A DNA stretch of 35,462 nucleotides. Origin: Stenotrophomonas sp. PS02298. GTDB taxonomy: Bacteria > Pseudomonadota > Gammaproteobacteria > Xanthomonadales > Xanthomonadaceae. The notes beneath the pieces were generated by a model. It was not told the DNA's origin. It was given only the letters and a program-made list of their open reading frames with translations, and made no database searches. Below are positions 35,380 to 35,462 of this stretch, in pieces (the stretch's first letter is position 1; every line of letters begins with the position of its first letter). The stretch lies in assembly GCF_029959445.1 (NCBI RefSeq), contig NZ_JASCOR010000030.1, forward strand, positions 1-35,462. Direction: 5' to 3'. A program made the translations under genes and the position numbers.

Positions 35380-35462
35380 ACAAAAGCCCCCCCCTCCCCA
35401 ACCCTCCCCCGGGCCCGGGGGGGCGAAGCGGGGGGGGGGGGCGCCGCCGCGCCCGGGGCGGG
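35380..35462. other. G/C homopolymer-rich end, probably poor-quality assembly
   Basis: Runs of C (8) and G (7 and 13) with almost no A or T after 35425. It reads like a corrupted copy of the CCCTCCCCAACCC palindromic unit seen around 3735, collapsed into homopolymers. I treat it as unreliable. Confidence 0.6.

Overview
The window looks like a chromosomal segment of a high-GC gammaproteobacterium of the Xanthomonadales/Lysobacterales, most probably Stenotrophomonas or a close relative. Three things point there: the gene order kdsD-kdsC-lptC-lptA-lptB-rpoN-hpf-ptsN-hprK-rapZ followed by an EIIA-Man-like protein, HPr, EI and MgtE; the amgK-murU pair; and several families of GTAG-ended palindromic intergenic repeats, including one pair that resembles the SMAG elements of S. 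maltophilia. Genus-level placement is an inference from gene order and repeats, not from an rRNA gene. No tRNA, rRNA, transposase, phage gene or CRISPR array was seen.

Layout. 1-8.6 kb is the most accessory-like part: a large SLC5-linked hybrid sensor kinase (CrbS/MxtR-like, minus strand), a 500-base repeat-rich gap, a TonB-dependent receptor (minus) divergent from a GntP-family permease (plus), then a ComEA-like DNA-binding protein (minus). 8.7-12.4 kb runs on the plus strand: an M20 peptidase, a small GlsB/YmgE membrane protein, and amgK-murU for cell-wall sugar recycling. 12.4-12.7 kb is a double REP/terminator cassette. 12.7-15.7 kb (minus) holds hda, a PerM/AI-2E-family membrane protein and a DUF2066 lipoprotein-like exported protein in a tightly overlapping operon. 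It diverges from purM - DUF2238 membrane protein - purN (15.7-18.1 kb).

18.1-20.4 kb carries three tandem paralogous DUF3108 periplasmic proteins. 20.6-22.4 kb (minus) is ibaG/bolA-like - murA - EF-hand membrane protein. From 22.5 kb the plus strand has the Kdo/LPS-transport operon (kdsD, kdsC, lptC, lptA, lptB), rpoN, hpf and a regulatory PTS set (ptsN, hprK, rapZ, EIIA-Man-like, ptsH, ptsI), then mgtE. The window ends with a four-cysteine small protein, an exported TPR protein, and repeats running into G/C homopolymers that look like a poor-quality contig end.

How the genes fit together. Much of the window serves the envelope: peptidoglycan precursor synthesis (murA) and recycling (amgK, murU), Kdo synthesis (kdsD, kdsC) and LPS export (lptABC). 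The PTS proteins are a regulatory set: EI, HPr with both His15 and Ser46, HPr kinase, EIIA-Ntr, an EIIA-Man-like protein and RapZ are all present, but no sugar-transporting EIIB/EIIC is encoded here. No single gene looks like a wholly undescribed system. The observations most worth a second look are the repeat architecture, the DUF3108 triplet, the EF-hand protein coupled to murA, the mini-ORF bridging ptsH and ptsI, and the sensor kinase/receptor/permease neighbourhood.
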